DNA from: Nocardioides ginsengisegetis
Lineage (GTDB): Bacteria; Actinomycetota; Actinomycetes; Propionibacteriales; Nocardioidaceae
Reading direction: 5' to 3'
Assembly (NCBI RefSeq): GCF_014138045.1
Contig: NZ_JACGXA010000001.1
Coordinates: 803,501-867,500, forward strand
Length of the DNA: 64,000 nucleotides
A program made the position numbers and the translations under genes. Positions 1-7,904 of this stretch are shown here, one piece after another. Each line of letters starts with the position of its first letter. Within the stretch, counting starts at the first letter, position 1. The notes under the pieces were generated by a model, which worked only from the letters and a program-made list of their open reading frames with translations, ran no database searches and had not been told where the DNA came from.

Positions 1-467
1 TTGACCGAGCCCTCGGCGATCGGCTCGACCAGCACCTTCCAGACGTCGGTGGTGCCGACGATCCACTCGGCGCGGCTCCAGGCCGCGGTCGAGGTGACGC
101 CGGAGGGGAACGACGTGGTCTCGTCGAGCCAGTGGTCGGCCAGCCGCACGGCGTCGGCGACGGCGTCCTTCTGCTTCTGCGTGGGGGAGGGGTCGCTGGT
201 CCGCGCCGCGCTCTTGCGGGCGAGGTCGAGGGCGTAGTCCCAGTTGAGGGTGCCCTCGTGGGGCTGCATGAGGGACTGGAGCTGGCTGAAGAGCTGGCCG
301 AGGTCGGGCATCTGGCCGCCGGGGCCACCGAGGCCCATCCCGCCGAGGGCGCCACCCAGCCCACCGAGCCCGCCGGCACCGAACAGCTGCTCGAAGGGCG
401 TGCCCTTGAAGGGGTTCTGGCCGCTCTCCTCGGGCTCGTCGGAGTTCTTGCCGGGCTCGTCGCTCAT
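1..467 (-). CDS. zinc-dependent metalloprotease (DUF2342 family), N-terminal part
   Basis: Only the first ~155 codons are in the window; the gene runs off the left edge. The start ATG is the complement of 465-467. The protein opens with an acidic Ser/Glu/Asp stretch, then a Gly-rich segment (GGLGGLGGALGGMGLGG), then QMPDLGQLFSQLQSLMQ and a helical region with WDYALDLARKSA. This matches the amino end of actinobacterial DUF2342 proteins annotated as zinc-dependent metalloproteases. The expected HExxH motif would lie outside the window, so catalysis cannot be judged. It is divergent from moaE with about 56 bp between the starts. Confidence 0.75.
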   Translation of the reverse strand, partial: MSDEPGKNSDEPEESGQNPFKGTPFEQLFGAGGLGGLGGALGGMGLGGPGGQMPDLGQLFSQLQSLMQPHEGTLNWDYALDLARKSAARTSDPSPTQKQKDAVADAVRLADHWLDETTSFPSGVTSTAAWSRAEWIVGTTDVWKVLVEPIAEGSV

Positions 468-523
468 GCCCCAACCGTACGCGGCAGCGGCAAGACGCGA
501 GCCCGCCCACTAGGGTCGGGGGC

Positions 524-952
524 GTGAGCAATCCCGCCGTCCGCCTGGTCGCCATCCGGGACACCCCGCTCGACGTGGCGGAGGTCGTGGCCTGCCTGGA
601 CGACGAGGCCTCGGGCGGCCTGACGCTCTTCGTCGGCCGCGTGCGCGACCACGACGGCGGCAAGGACGTCGACGGGCTGGACTACTCCGCGCACCCCACC
701 GCCCTGGACAAGATGCGCGAGGTCTGCGAGCGCGTCGCCGAGGAGTACGACGTCCACGGCGTCGCCGCCGTCCACCGCGTCGGCACCCTCGCGATCGGCG
801 ACATCGCGGTGGTCGTGGCCACCACCACTGCCCACCGCGGCGAGGCGTTCGCGGCGTCGCGGGCGCTGATCGACACGCTCAAGGCCGAGGTCCCGATCTG
901 GAAGCACCAGCAGTTCGGCGACGGCACCGAGGAGTGGGTCGGCTCGCCCTAG
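524..952 (+). CDS. moaE: molybdopterin synthase catalytic subunit MoaE
   Basis: A 142-residue protein of normal MoaE length, starting at GTG. MoaE is the large subunit of molybdopterin synthase, which inserts two sulfurs into precursor Z using the thiocarboxylated C-terminus of MoaD. Visible family features are the TLFVGRVRDHDGG loop near residues 30-43, VHRVGTLAIGD near 82-92, the HRGEAFAAS segment that follows, and the active-site lysine region LKAEVPIWKHQQF near 120-132. No moaD lies beside it, so the partner must be encoded elsewhere. Downstream genes are not related to molybdenum cofactor. Confidence 0.93.
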   Translation: MSNPAVRLVAIRDTPLDVAEVVACLDDEASGGLTLFVGRVRDHDGGKDVDGLDYSAHPTALDKMREVCERVAEEYDVHGVAAVHRVGTLAIGDIAVVVATTTAHRGEAFAASRALIDTLKAEVPIWKHQQFGDGTEEWVGSP

Positions 953-997
953 GCGAGCCTGCCGAGTGAAGGGTCCGCCGCTCCTTACCCTTGCAGC

Positions 998-1231
998 GTG
1001 GAGATCCTCTTCTGGCTGGTGCCGCCCGTCGTCGTCACGGCCGTGGCGATGGTGTGGGTGAGCTGGCTGGGCCGCGAGGGCCGCGGCGAGGTCGACCGGG
1101 ACGTGGCGGTCGCGCGACTGTCCGCCGCGATGCAGCGCGAGCCGAAGCGCCCCACTCCCTACGCCGCGCGCACGCCCGCGCGCGACCGCAGCACCGGCAT
1201 CGCCGTACGCCCCTCGCGCAGGGTTTCCTGA
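998..1231 (+). CDS. small single-pass membrane protein, unknown function
   Basis: A 77-residue protein with a GTG start. Residues about 3-24 (ILFWLVPPVVVTAVAMVWVSW) form one hydrophobic helix at the N-terminus, followed by a basic cytoplasmic tail rich in Arg, with the phrase KRPTPYAARTPARDRSTG. There is no recognisable domain. It lies in the same direction as moaE and the PDZ protease, with short gaps. Proteins of this form are common next to the PDZ-Lon gene in related actinobacteria, but that is recall and was not checked. Confidence 0.6.
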   Translation: MEILFWLVPPVVVTAVAMVWVSWLGREGRGEVDRDVAVARLSAAMQREPKRPTPYAARTPARDRSTGIAVRPSRRVS

Positions 1232-1273
1232 CCTGCGCCACGTCAGTTGCCGCCGGGTGAGAGGCTTGGCCGC

Positions 1274-2323
1274 ATGACGCAGCGGATCGTGGCCGGCCTC
1301 GTCGCTGTGCCCCTTCTGGTCGCCCTGTGGTGGAAGGCCGGGACGGAGGGCCTGCCCTACGTCACCTACGAGCCCGGGCTCACCCTCGACGTGCTGGCCG
1401 AGACGCACGGCAACGAGATCATCCAGGTGACCGGCCACAAGACCTACCGCGACGACGGTGAGCTGCGGATGACCACCGTCTACGTCTCCCAGCCGCGGCC
1501 CTCGAAGGTCACGCTCTTCGAGCTGATGCACGACTGGATCAGCAAGGACGACGCGGTCTACCCCTACGACGCGGTCTACCAGCAGGACGAGACGCCCGAG
1601 CAGAACCAGCAGGAGGGCGCCGTCGACATGGTGTCCTCGCAGGACAACGCGACCGCGGTGGCGCTGCACGAGCTGGGGTACGACGTGAAGCCGGCGCTCG
1701 AGGTCCTCAGCGTCACCAAGGGTGCGCCGGCCGACGGCAAGCTCAAGGTGCGCGACATCATCGAGAAGGTCGGCGGCGTCACGGTCCGGCAGAGCGACGA
1801 CCTGACCAACGCCATCGGCAACACGCCGCCCGGCAGGTCGCTGCCGCTCACGGTCCGGCGCGACGGCAAGTCCGTCACCGTGCAGGTCACGCCGGTCGAG
1901 ACGGACGGCTCGCCGAAGATCGGCATCCAGATCGGGATCGGCTACGTCTTCCCGTTCCAGGTGTCGGTGAAGATCGACCCCAACATCGGCGGCCCCAGCG
2001 CCGGCCTGATGTTCTCCCTCGGCATCTACGACACCCTGACCCCCGGATCCCTGACCGGCGGCGCGATCGTGGCCGGCACCGGCACGATCGACGCGAAGGG
2101 CCACGTCGGACCGATCGGCGGCATCCAGCAGAAGATCGTGGGCGCCCGCGACGCCGGGGCCCAGCTGTTCATGGTGCCGCCCGACAACTGCAGCGACGCG
2201 CTGCAGGCCCCCCACGGGGACATGCGCCTGGTGAAGGCGACGACGATGCACGACGCCGTGGCCTCGATCGAGGCCTGGGCGAAGGACCACGACGCCGCCC
2301 TGCCCTCCTGCACCGACAAGTGA
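1274..2323 (+). CDS. PDZ-domain Lon-like serine protease (YlbL family)
   Basis: A 349-residue membrane-anchored protease. I chose ATG 1274 because the upstream TTG would put nine polar residues before the hydrophobic anchor (IVAGLVAVPLLVALWW, near residues 5-20). A PDZ domain follows (KGAPADGKLKVRDIIEKVGG, about 150-225). The C-terminal Lon-type domain carries the catalytic dyad: Ser242 in IGGPSAGLMF and Lys287 in GGIQQKIVGARDAGA. The family is thought to cleave membrane or extracytoplasmic substrates without ATP, since no AAA domain is present. It is followed closely by the PPA1309-family gene. Confidence 0.9.
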   Translation: MTQRIVAGLVAVPLLVALWWKAGTEGLPYVTYEPGLTLDVLAETHGNEIIQVTGHKTYRDDGELRMTTVYVSQPRPSKVTLFELMHDWISKDDAVYPYDAVYQQDETPEQNQQEGAVDMVSSQDNATAVALHELGYDVKPALEVLSVTKGAPADGKLKVRDIIEKVGGVTVRQSDDLTNAIGNTPPGRSLPLTVRRDGKSVTVQVTPVETDGSPKIGIQIGIGYVFPFQVSVKIDPNIGGPSAGLMFSLGIYDTLTPGSLTGGAIVAGTGTIDAKGHVGPIGGIQQKIVGARDAGAQLFMVPPDNCSDALQAPHGDMRLVKATTMHDAVASIEAWAKDHDAALPSCTDK

Positions 2324-2344
2324 CCCACGAGCGAATGGTGACCC

Positions 2345-2956
2345 GTGACTGACGACCAGCCCGACCTCAACCCGGACCTCAGCCCCGAGCTGACGGCCGA
2401 CCTCGACGTCGACCCGGCCCTGGCCGCGGCAGTCCTGGAGATCGAGCAGCACATCGCGCAGGGCGGCTGGGACCAGCCCGCCCGCCTCTACGCGCTGGTC
2501 GACACGGCCCGCCTGGTCGCGCAGGAGCCCGCGCTGGCCTCGGCGATGGGGCTCGACGCGTCCTCGGCGCAGGGGTCGCTGACCCCGGTCGAGCAGGACC
2601 AGCTCGCCCCCGACCGGCCGCTGGAGACGGTGCTCGAGTCGATCGTGTGGCCCGACGGCGTCGCCGGCTGCGCGGCCGTCGTCGAGCGGCTCGTGCTGCC
2701 CCCGGACGCCGACGACCAGATCCCCGACGACCCGGCCGGCGCGGAGGAGTTCGCCCGCGAGCACCCCGACCGGCAGGAGGTCCGGATCGTCGCCGGCGCG
2801 ACGCGCGCGGGATCGACGTACTGCGCCCTGCGGCTGCGCGCCCACGACGACGACCAGTCGGTGGTGGGCGGGGCCGACCTCGTGCCCCAGCTCCTCGCGC
2901 TGCTCGGCGCCACGCTGACCGACGACGAACACACGCCAGAACACACGGAGGACTGA
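2345..2956 (+). CDS. PPA1309 family protein
   Basis: A 203-residue soluble acidic protein with a GTG start 21 bp after the protease stop. Features include LAAAVLEIEQHIAQGGWDQP near residue 25, followed by LYALVDTARL and a central IVWPDGVAGCAAVVERL. It matches the actinobacterial PPA1309 family, named after a Propionibacterium locus, which usually sits between the PDZ-Lon gene and the UPF0182 gene as here. No function is established. The acidic C-terminal tail (EHTPEHTED) runs up to the start of the next gene, suggesting translational coupling. Confidence 0.85.
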   Translation: MTDDQPDLNPDLSPELTADLDVDPALAAAVLEIEQHIAQGGWDQPARLYALVDTARLVAQEPALASAMGLDASSAQGSLTPVEQDQLAPDRPLETVLESIVWPDGVAGCAAVVERLVLPPDADDQIPDDPAGAEEFAREHPDRQEVRIVAGATRAGSTYCALRLRAHDDDQSVVGGADLVPQLLALLGATLTDDEHTPEHTED

Positions 2957-2959
2957 CCG

Positions 2960-5902
2960 GTGAGCGAGCTCTTCGACGACGACCCGCGCGACACCCCGCC
3001 GCCCGAGCGCCCCGGACGTCGCTCCCGCGCGCTGGTCATCACCGGCGTCGTGCTCGTCTTCGCCTTCTTCGGGCTCTCCACCTTCGCGGGGCTCTACACC
3101 GACCGGCTCTGGTACAAGGCCGGCGGCTACGGCGAGGTCTTCTCCACCCTGTTCTGGACCAAGACCGGGCTGTTCCTGGTGTTCGGGGCGCTGATGGCGA
3201 TCGTGGTCGGCGCCAACATCTACCTCGCCTACCGGCTGCGGCCGATCTTCCGGCCGCACTCGCCCGAGCAGACCGGGCTGGACCGCTACCGCGACGCCGT
3301 CACGCCGATCCGCACCTGGCTGCTCGTCGGGATCTCGCTGGTGCTCGGCGCCTTCGCCGGCACGTCGTCGGTGGGGGAGTGGCGCAACTACCTGCTGTGG
3401 CGCAACGGCGTGCCGTTCCACGCCGAGGACGCCTACTTCCACAAGGACATCGGCTTCTACGTCTTCGACCTGCCGTGGCTGCACTACCTCGTCGACTTCA
3501 CCCTCGCGGTCACCGTGGTGGCGCTGCTGGCGGCCGCGATCGTGCACTACCTCTACGGCGGCATCCGGCTGCAGACCTCGCACGACCGGCTCTCCGGGGC
3601 GGCGCAGGCGCAGCTGTCGGTGCTGCTCGGCGTCTTCGTGCTGGCCAAGGCGGCCGACTACTGGCTGGACCGCTACGACCTGGTCAACCAGTCCGGCGGC
3701 CTGATCACCGGCATGACCTACACCGACGACCACGCGGTGCTGCCGGCCAAGAACATCCTGATGGGCATCGCGGTGATCTGCGCCGTGCTGTTCTTCCTCA
3801 ACGTCTGGCGCCGCACCTGGCTGCTCCCGTCGGTCGGGCTGGCGCTGCTCGCGCTGTCGGCCGTCCTGCTCGGCCTGATCTGGCCGGGCATCGTGCAGCA
3901 GTTCCAGGTCAAGCCGTCCGAGGCGGACAAGGAGGCGCCGTACATCTCGAAGAACATCGAGGCCACGCGGGCGGCGTACGACGTCAGCGACGTCGAGGAG
4001 ACCAACTACACCAGCAACTCCTCGGTCTCGACCGGTCAGCTGGCCCAGCTCGACGGGCAGACCTCGTCGACGCCGCTGGTCGACCCGCAGCTCGTGCGCG
4101 AGACCTTCCAGCAGAACCAGCAGCCGCGCACCTACTACTCCGTCGCGCCGGTGCTCGACGTCGACCGCTACGACATCGGCGGCGTCGACCGGGCCCTGGT
4201 CCTCGGGGTCCGCGAGCTCGACCAGTCGCGGATCAACGCCAACGACCAGAACTGGTCCAACCTGCACACCGTCTACACCCACGGCAACGGCGTGGTCGCG
4301 GCGTACGCCAACCAGCGTCCGGAGAACAACAAGGCCGAGGCGACGAGCATCCAGTGGGCCGAGGGCCTGCCGACGGCCGACGAGCCGACGGCGCAGCACG
4401 CCCTGGGTGACTTCCAGAACCAGATCTACTTCGGTGAGCAGAGCCCCGACTACTCCATCGTGGGCAAGGCGCCCGGCGGCCCGGACGTCGAGCTCGACCT
4501 GGCCAACGCCGACTCCGGGTCCGAGGACGCCAAGGACGACACCACGACGTACGCCGGCACCGGCGGGGTGCCGATCGGCGGCTTCTTCAACCAGCTGATG
4601 TACGCCGTGAAGTTCGGCGAGCCGAACTTCCTGCTGTCCGAGCGGGTCAACGAGAACAGCCAGGTCCTCTACAACCGCAACCCGCGCGACCGCGTCGAGA
4701 AGTTCGCGCCGTGGCTGACCATCGACTCCGACCCCTACCCGGCGGTCGTCGACGGACGCGTGGAGTGGATCCTCGACGGCTACACGACCACCGATCGCTA
4801 CCCCGGTGCCGAGAAGGACTCCTTCAAGGACATGACCGACGACTCGTTGCAGGACAACGCGGGCATCCGCACGCTGCCGACCGACGAGATCAACTACATG
4901 CGCAACGCGGTCAAGGCGACCGTCGACGCCTACGACGGCACCGTCACGCTCTACGCGTGGGACGAGACCGACCCGATCCTGCAGGCGTGGCGGAGCGCGT
5001 TCCCCGGCACGGTCAAGGACAAGTCGGAGATCCCGCCGGACCTGCTGCAGCACCTGCGCTACCCCGAGGACCTGTTCAAGGTGCAGCGCTTCCAGTACGC
5101 CCGCTACCACGTCACCGACGCCGGCGACTTCTACCAGGGCAACAACCGCTGGTCGGTGCCGGAGGACCCCAACACCAACGGGCACCTGCAGCCGCCGTAC
5201 CGGCTCTTCGTCGACCAGCCGGTCGACGGTGGCGGCGAGCGCAGCACGTTCTCGCTGACGTCGGTGTTCACGCCGTACAACAAGAGCAACCTGGCGGCGT
5301 TCGTCTCCGTCGACTCCGACGCGACCGACCCGTCGACCTACGGCCGGATGCGGGCGCTGGTCCTGCCCGACTCGCGCACGGACGGTCCTGGGCTGATCGC
5401 CAACAAGTTCTCCTCCAACAGCGACGTGCGCGCTGCGCTGCTGCCCTTCCAGTCCGGTGACGCGCCGCCGATCTTCGGCAACCTGCTGACCCTCCCGGTC
5501 GCCGACGGGCTCATCTACGTCGAGCCCGTCTACGCCGTCCGCGCCGGCTCCACGTCCGGCTACCCGAGCCTGCAGTTCGTGCTCGCGTCGTACGGCGGGG
5601 AGGTGGGCATCGGCCCGACCCTCCACCAGGCGCTCGCCGACGTGCTCGGCGTCGACGGCACCGTCACGCCGCCCGACGGCAGCGGGAACGGGAATGGCAA
5701 CGGCAATGGCAACGGGAACGGGAACGGGACCAGCTCGCTCAGCGCCCAGATCCGCACCAAGCTCGCCGCCGCCGAGAGCGCCTTCGAGGCCGCCGACCGC
5801 GCCCTCAAGGCCGGCGACCCGGTGGAGTACGCCCGCCAGGTGCAGATCGGCCGCGACCTCGTCGCCGACGCCGCCAGCCTCGCCGCCCAACAGAAGAGGT
5901 GA
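2960..5902 (+). CDS. UPF0182 family integral membrane protein
   Basis: A 980-residue protein starting at GTG with a clear GGAGG ribosome-binding site ending four bases before. The N-terminal third has about seven hydrophobic helices (for example ALVITGVVLVFAFFGLSTFA near 25-45). A large extracytoplasmic domain follows with the family phrases LWYKAGGY, ATRAAYDV and INYMRNAVKATVDAYDG. The C-terminus has a low-complexity (Gly-Asn)n linker near residues 910-926, then a helical tail. UPF0182/COG1615 proteins are widespread in actinobacteria and have no settled role. Length is normal for the family. Confidence 0.93.
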   Translation: MSELFDDDPRDTPPPERPGRRSRALVITGVVLVFAFFGLSTFAGLYTDRLWYKAGGYGEVFSTLFWTKTGLFLVFGALMAIVVGANIYLAYRLRPIFRPHSPEQTGLDRYRDAVTPIRTWLLVGISLVLGAFAGTSSVGEWRNYLLWRNGVPFHAEDAYFHKDIGFYVFDLPWLHYLVDFTLAVTVVALLAAAIVHYLYGGIRLQTSHDRLSGAAQAQLSVLLGVFVLAKAADYWLDRYDLVNQSGGLITGMTYTDDHAVLPAKNILMGIAVICAVLFFLNVWRRTWLLPSVGLALLALSAVLLGLIWPGIVQQFQVKPSEADKEAPYISKNIEATRAAYDVSDVEETNYTSNSSVSTGQLAQLDGQTSSTPLVDPQLVRETFQQNQQPRTYYSVAPVLDVDRYDIGGVDRALVLGVRELDQSRINANDQNWSNLHTVYTHGNGVVAAYANQRPENNKAEATSIQWAEGLPTADEPTAQHALGDFQNQIYFGEQSPDYSIVGKAPGGPDVELDLANADSGSEDAKDDTTTYAGTGGVPIGGFFNQLMYAVKFGEPNFLLSERVNENSQVLYNRNPRDRVEKFAPWLTIDSDPYPAVVDGRVEWILDGYTTTDRYPGAEKDSFKDMTDDSLQDNAGIRTLPTDEINYMRNAVKATVDAYDGTVTLYAWDETDPILQAWRSAFPGTVKDKSEIPPDLLQHLRYPEDLFKVQRFQYARYHVTDAGDFYQGNNRWSVPEDPNTNGHLQPPYRLFVDQPVDGGGERSTFSLTSVFTPYNKSNLAAFVSVDSDATDPSTYGRMRALVLPDSRTDGPGLIANKFSSNSDVRAALLPFQSGDAPPIFGNLLTLPVADGLIYVEPVYAVRAGSTSGYPSLQFVLASYGGEVGIGPTLHQALADVLGVDGTVTPPDGSGNGNGNGNGNGNGNGTSSLSAQIRTKLAAAESAFEAADRALKAGDPVEYARQVQIGRDLVADAASLAAQQKR

Positions 5903-5903
5903 C

Positions 5904-5977
5904 CTTCGGTGGTTGAGGAGCGAGCACCAGCGGCTTTCGGTGGTTGAGGAGCGAGCGCCAGCGAGCGTCTCGAAACC
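5904..5977. repeat. tandem REP-like intergenic repeat, one truncated and one full copy
   Basis: Two head-to-tail copies of a unit beginning TTCGGTGGTTGAGGAGCGAG. The first (5904-5932) is cut short after CCAGCGG; the second (5936-5977) runs through CCAGCGAGCGTCTCGAAACC. The unit contains inverted GAGCGAGCGCC / AGCGAGCGTCTC parts that can pair. The same palindromic sequence is, by recall, a very common intergenic repeat in Nocardioides and relatives. It lies just after the UPF0182 stop and before the tRNA. Confidence 0.8.
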
Positions 5978-6029
5978 CCACCCCCGATTTGGACCCGATC
6001 AGCCCATCCCGTAAGGTTCTGTTCACCGA

Positions 6030-6103
6030 CGCGGGGTGGAGCAGCTCGGTAGCTCGCTGGGCTCATAACCCAGAGGTCGCAGGTTCAAATCCTGCCCCCG
6101 CTA
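6030..6103 (+). tRNA. initiator tRNA-Met (CAT)
   Basis: A full cloverleaf: acceptor stem CGCGGGG with CCCCGCT, D-arm with AGCAGCTCGGTAGCT, anticodon stem CTGGG/CCCAG with CAT at 6064-6066, and T-arm GCAGG-TTCAAAT-CCTGC. Two features mark it as the initiator: the 1-72 pair is a C-T mismatch, and three consecutive G-C pairs close the anticodon stem. CCA is not encoded. A perfect 17-bp hairpin terminator follows. The 3' half is duplicated about 16 kb downstream. Confidence 0.97.
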
Positions 6104-6107
6104 CAAA
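6069..6107 (+). other. putative attL: 39-bp tRNA 3'-end core
   Basis: The 39 bases from the 3' arm of the anticodon stem to four bases past the discriminator base are repeated without mismatch at 22025-22063. Exact duplication of a tRNA 3' end, with an intact tRNA on one side, is the standard footprint of integration by a tyrosine recombinase. The crossover would rebuild the tRNA at this left end. Confidence 0.75.
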
Positions 6108-6108
6108 G

Positions 6109-6144
6109 TTCAGGCCCGGAGATCCACGGATCTCCGGGCCTGAA
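6109..6144 (+). terminator. terminator after the initiator tRNA
   Basis: A perfect 17-bp inverted repeat (left arm 6109-6125, two-base loop, right arm 6128-6144) begins six bases after the tRNA. There is no T-tract, as is usual in high-GC actinobacteria. A similar but different hairpin follows the duplicated tRNA end at 22065. Confidence 0.85.
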
Positions 6145-6244
6145 GCCATTTGAGCCTGAGCAGCTCGCACGTGGCGCGTACGGCGCGCGGTCGTGTCCTG
6201 CGTGTGGCTCGTGCGGCGTCAAGACCCTCGGCTGCGGTGTCAGG

Positions 6245-7012
6245 TCACCACCGCAAGCGCACCTGCCTGACCAGCAGGCGGCCCGCATGCGGCGTCAAGT
6301 CACGGATGCGGCGCGCGATCCAGGGAGCCGCCTCGGTCGCCAGCACCTGCGCACCCTTGACACGGCCCACGCGTGGCCCGGTGCAGACGAGCGAGGGGAG
6401 CTCGAACTCGAGCCCTTCCGCGTTCAGCAACCGGGCGACGCGGACCGCGACGTGGCGATGCCCGAGCTCGGAGGGGTGGAGCCGGTCATGGGCCCAGAAG
6501 TCCCGGTGGGCGGCGGCACCGTCTGGGCCCAGGTCGATGCGCAGCACGCCGTAGAGCTCGTGGACCTCGTCGTAGATCCCGTTGAGCTCGGCGATCCGCC
6601 TGGCAAGGGGGCGAGCCAGGAACCCGGGGAGGCCGATGGCCCTACCGTGGTCGTGAAACCGGGCGGTGATGACCATCGCTCCCGACTCGGCCAGTTCGCG
6701 TGCGCAATGGAGCAGGTCCTCACGGATCCGTCGCGCGTCCCACGTTGAGCGCATGGCGTCATTGAGGCCGACCACGAGCGAGGCGATGACCGGGCGGTGG
6801 GCCAGTGCCAGTGGTAGCTGGTGCTCACGGACCTCGGACACGGTCGCGCCGGGCAGGGCCAGGTTGCAGAACGACACCTGGTGAGCGGTGGCGATGGCGT
6901 CGGACAGGAGGCGGGCCCAACCGCGCCAGCCCCTGTCGACCGGGTCGTCAAGACCGAGGGTGGCTGAGTCGCCGAGAGCGGCGAACCTGATGTAGTCGGC
7001 CTGAGTGGTCAT
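6245..7012 (-). CDS. SGNH/GDSL-type hydrolase
   Basis: A 255-residue soluble esterase/lipase-like protein. Block I is FAALGDSATLGLDD (Ser near residue 16), block III is VGLNDAM with the Asn near residue 83, and block V is HDRLHPSELGH near 175-185 with the Asp and His of the triad. These are the SGNH signatures; substrate is unknown and there is no signal peptide, so it acts in the cytoplasm. Its ATG overlaps the stop of the 52-codon gene upstream (ATGA), so it is translationally coupled as the last gene of a four-gene minus-strand cassette. Confidence 0.88.
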   Translation of the reverse strand: MTTQADYIRFAALGDSATLGLDDPVDRGWRGWARLLSDAIATAHQVSFCNLALPGATVSEVREHQLPLALAHRPVIASLVVGLNDAMRSTWDARRIREDLLHCARELAESGAMVITARFHDHGRAIGLPGFLARPLARRIAELNGIYDEVHELYGVLRIDLGPDGAAAHRDFWAHDRLHPSELGHRHVAVRVARLLNAEGLEFELPSLVCTGPRVGRVKGAQVLATEAAPWIARRIRDLTPHAGRLLVRQVRLRW

Positions 7013-7167
7013 CGGAGGTTCCCGCCAGAGGCCGACGAGGTCGTCCAGGTGAGGTGGATGCCGTCCGGCTCGGGCCTGGAGCTGATGACGGTTCCGTGCA
7101 CGCGCTGGATCGAGGCCAGAGCAGCCGCGAGATCGGTGGGCGGGACGGTGGCGGTGTGCCAGGTCAT
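7009..7167 (-). CDS. 52-residue hypothetical protein in the SGNH cassette
   Basis: Encodes a 52-residue protein with a centre TDLAAALASIQRVHGTVISS and an end TWTTSSASGGNLR. Nothing is recognisable. I accept it because both ends are ATGA overlaps: its start overlaps the stop of the 83-residue gene and its stop overlaps the SGNH start. This chained arrangement is hard to explain unless the frame is translated. The product has an amphipathic helix followed by a likely short strand pair. Confidence 0.6.
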   Translation of the reverse strand: MTWHTATVPPTDLAAALASIQRVHGTVISSRPEPDGIHLTWTTSSASGGNLR

Positions 7168-7415
7168 GACGCGCTGCCGATCAGCTGGACCATCGGGCCG
7201 TTCATGATCTTGCCGCTCAGGGGGTGGGCGTCCCGGGTGCGGGTGACGGAGAACCAGCCGTCCCAGTACGCCGAGTCGGGACCGCGCCGGGTGCCGAACT
7301 CGAGGCGCACGTAGCCGACCTCGCGCTCGACATCGAGGACGCACGCCCCGTCACGCAGGTGCGAGCCGAAGACGTCGCTCAGGTACTTCTCGTTCTGGGG
7401 GAGGACCGTGTGCAT
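7164..7415 (-). CDS. 83-residue hypothetical protein in the SGNH cassette
   Basis: A small soluble protein with CVLDVEREVGYVRLEFGTRR near residues 25-45 and SAYWDGWFSVTRTRDAHPLSG after it. The alternation of charged and hydrophobic residues suggests a beta-rich fold. No family recognised. The stop overlaps the next start (ATGA), and it follows the 63-residue gene by about 12 bp, so it belongs to the same transcript ending in the SGNH hydrolase. Confidence 0.65.
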   Translation of the reverse strand: MHTVLPQNEKYLSDVFGSHLRDGACVLDVEREVGYVRLEFGTRRGPDSAYWDGWFSVTRTRDAHPLSGKIMNGPMVQLIGSAS

Positions 7416-7427
7416 GGCTCCGGCTCC

Positions 7428-7619
7428 TCACGCGACCAGGTCGGCCTGGGCGCGCAGCGCGGCCGCGGCCGTGCGGTGTCCGAGGACGCTCGGGGGGCAG
7501 GGGCACCAGTACGGCGTGACCGCGGCCTCGGTGGCAGCGAGGTCGTCCTGGTGCCGGGCCAGGTCCAGGAGGATCGAGCGCAGCCGGGTGGTCTCTGCGG
7601 TGCTGGTCTGGGGGGTCAT
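7428..7619 (-). CDS. 63-residue hypothetical protein, first gene of the SGNH cassette
   Basis: A 63-residue protein: an N-terminal helix (TTRLRSILLDLARHQDDLAATEA), then a Cys-containing turn TPYWCPCPPSVLGHR, then a second helix AAAALRAQADLVA. The CPC motif between two helices could bind metal or form a disulfide, but this is speculation. A good GC3 pattern and close spacing to the 83-residue gene support it. The upstream region is shared with the divergent thi riboswitch operon and holds a TACGTA dyad. Confidence 0.6.
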   Translation of the reverse strand: MTPQTSTAETTRLRSILLDLARHQDDLAATEAAVTPYWCPCPPSVLGHRTAAAALRAQADLVA

Positions 7620-7701
7620 GGCTGCCTCGCTTCCTGGGTCGGGGTGCTGTTCGTCGTGATTCCAGTGAAGGTCGACAGGCCGTCGTCCACGACCGGGGGA
7701 T

Positions 7702-7719
7702 TACGTATTCGGCTACGTA
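7702..7719. promoter_or_regulatory. TACGTA dyad between SGNH cassette and thi operon
   Basis: Two TACGTA palindromes at 7702-7707 and 7714-7719, 12 bp centre to centre, lie in the only long divergent spacer of this area, about 83 bp upstream of the first cassette start. The spacing of about one helical turn suggests a dimer-binding operator. The regulator is unknown. Confidence 0.4.
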
Positions 7720-7799
7720 GATGGAGTCCGTGCCCGGCCCGAGCACGGCCGCGTTCTGGACGGGCCGATCTGCGTCGTCCCCGTGTGCGCTACGTTTTC

Positions 7800-7895
7800 T
7801 GCACCACCACGGGAGCTCGCGGCAGCGAGCTGAGAGGGAGCTGTTCCGCTCCGACCGTCGAACCTGATCCGGGTCATGCCGGCGAAGGAAGCGAG
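7800..7895 (+). promoter_or_regulatory. TPP riboswitch
   Basis: The thi-box is plain to read: CTGAGAGGG near 7830-7838 and GAACCTGATCCGGGTCATGC near 7860-7879, followed by GCGAAGGAAG. These match the conserved pyrimidine- and pyrophosphate-sensing helices of the TPP aptamer. The stem GCTCGC-ggca-GCGAGC (about 7815-7830) forms a variable helix. The 3' end runs into GAGGAG at 7893-7898, the ribosome-binding site of thiE, so thiamine pyrophosphate probably lowers translation initiation of the operon by hiding that site. Confidence 0.93.
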
Positions 7896-7904
7896 GAGCG
7901 TTCC

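Noticed and set aside
464..5890. A minus-strand open frame of about 1800 codons
   Set aside because: It is the shadow of moaE, the PDZ protease and UPF0182: low-complexity Arg/Val/Gly/Asp composition and no domain. The sense genes have clear families.
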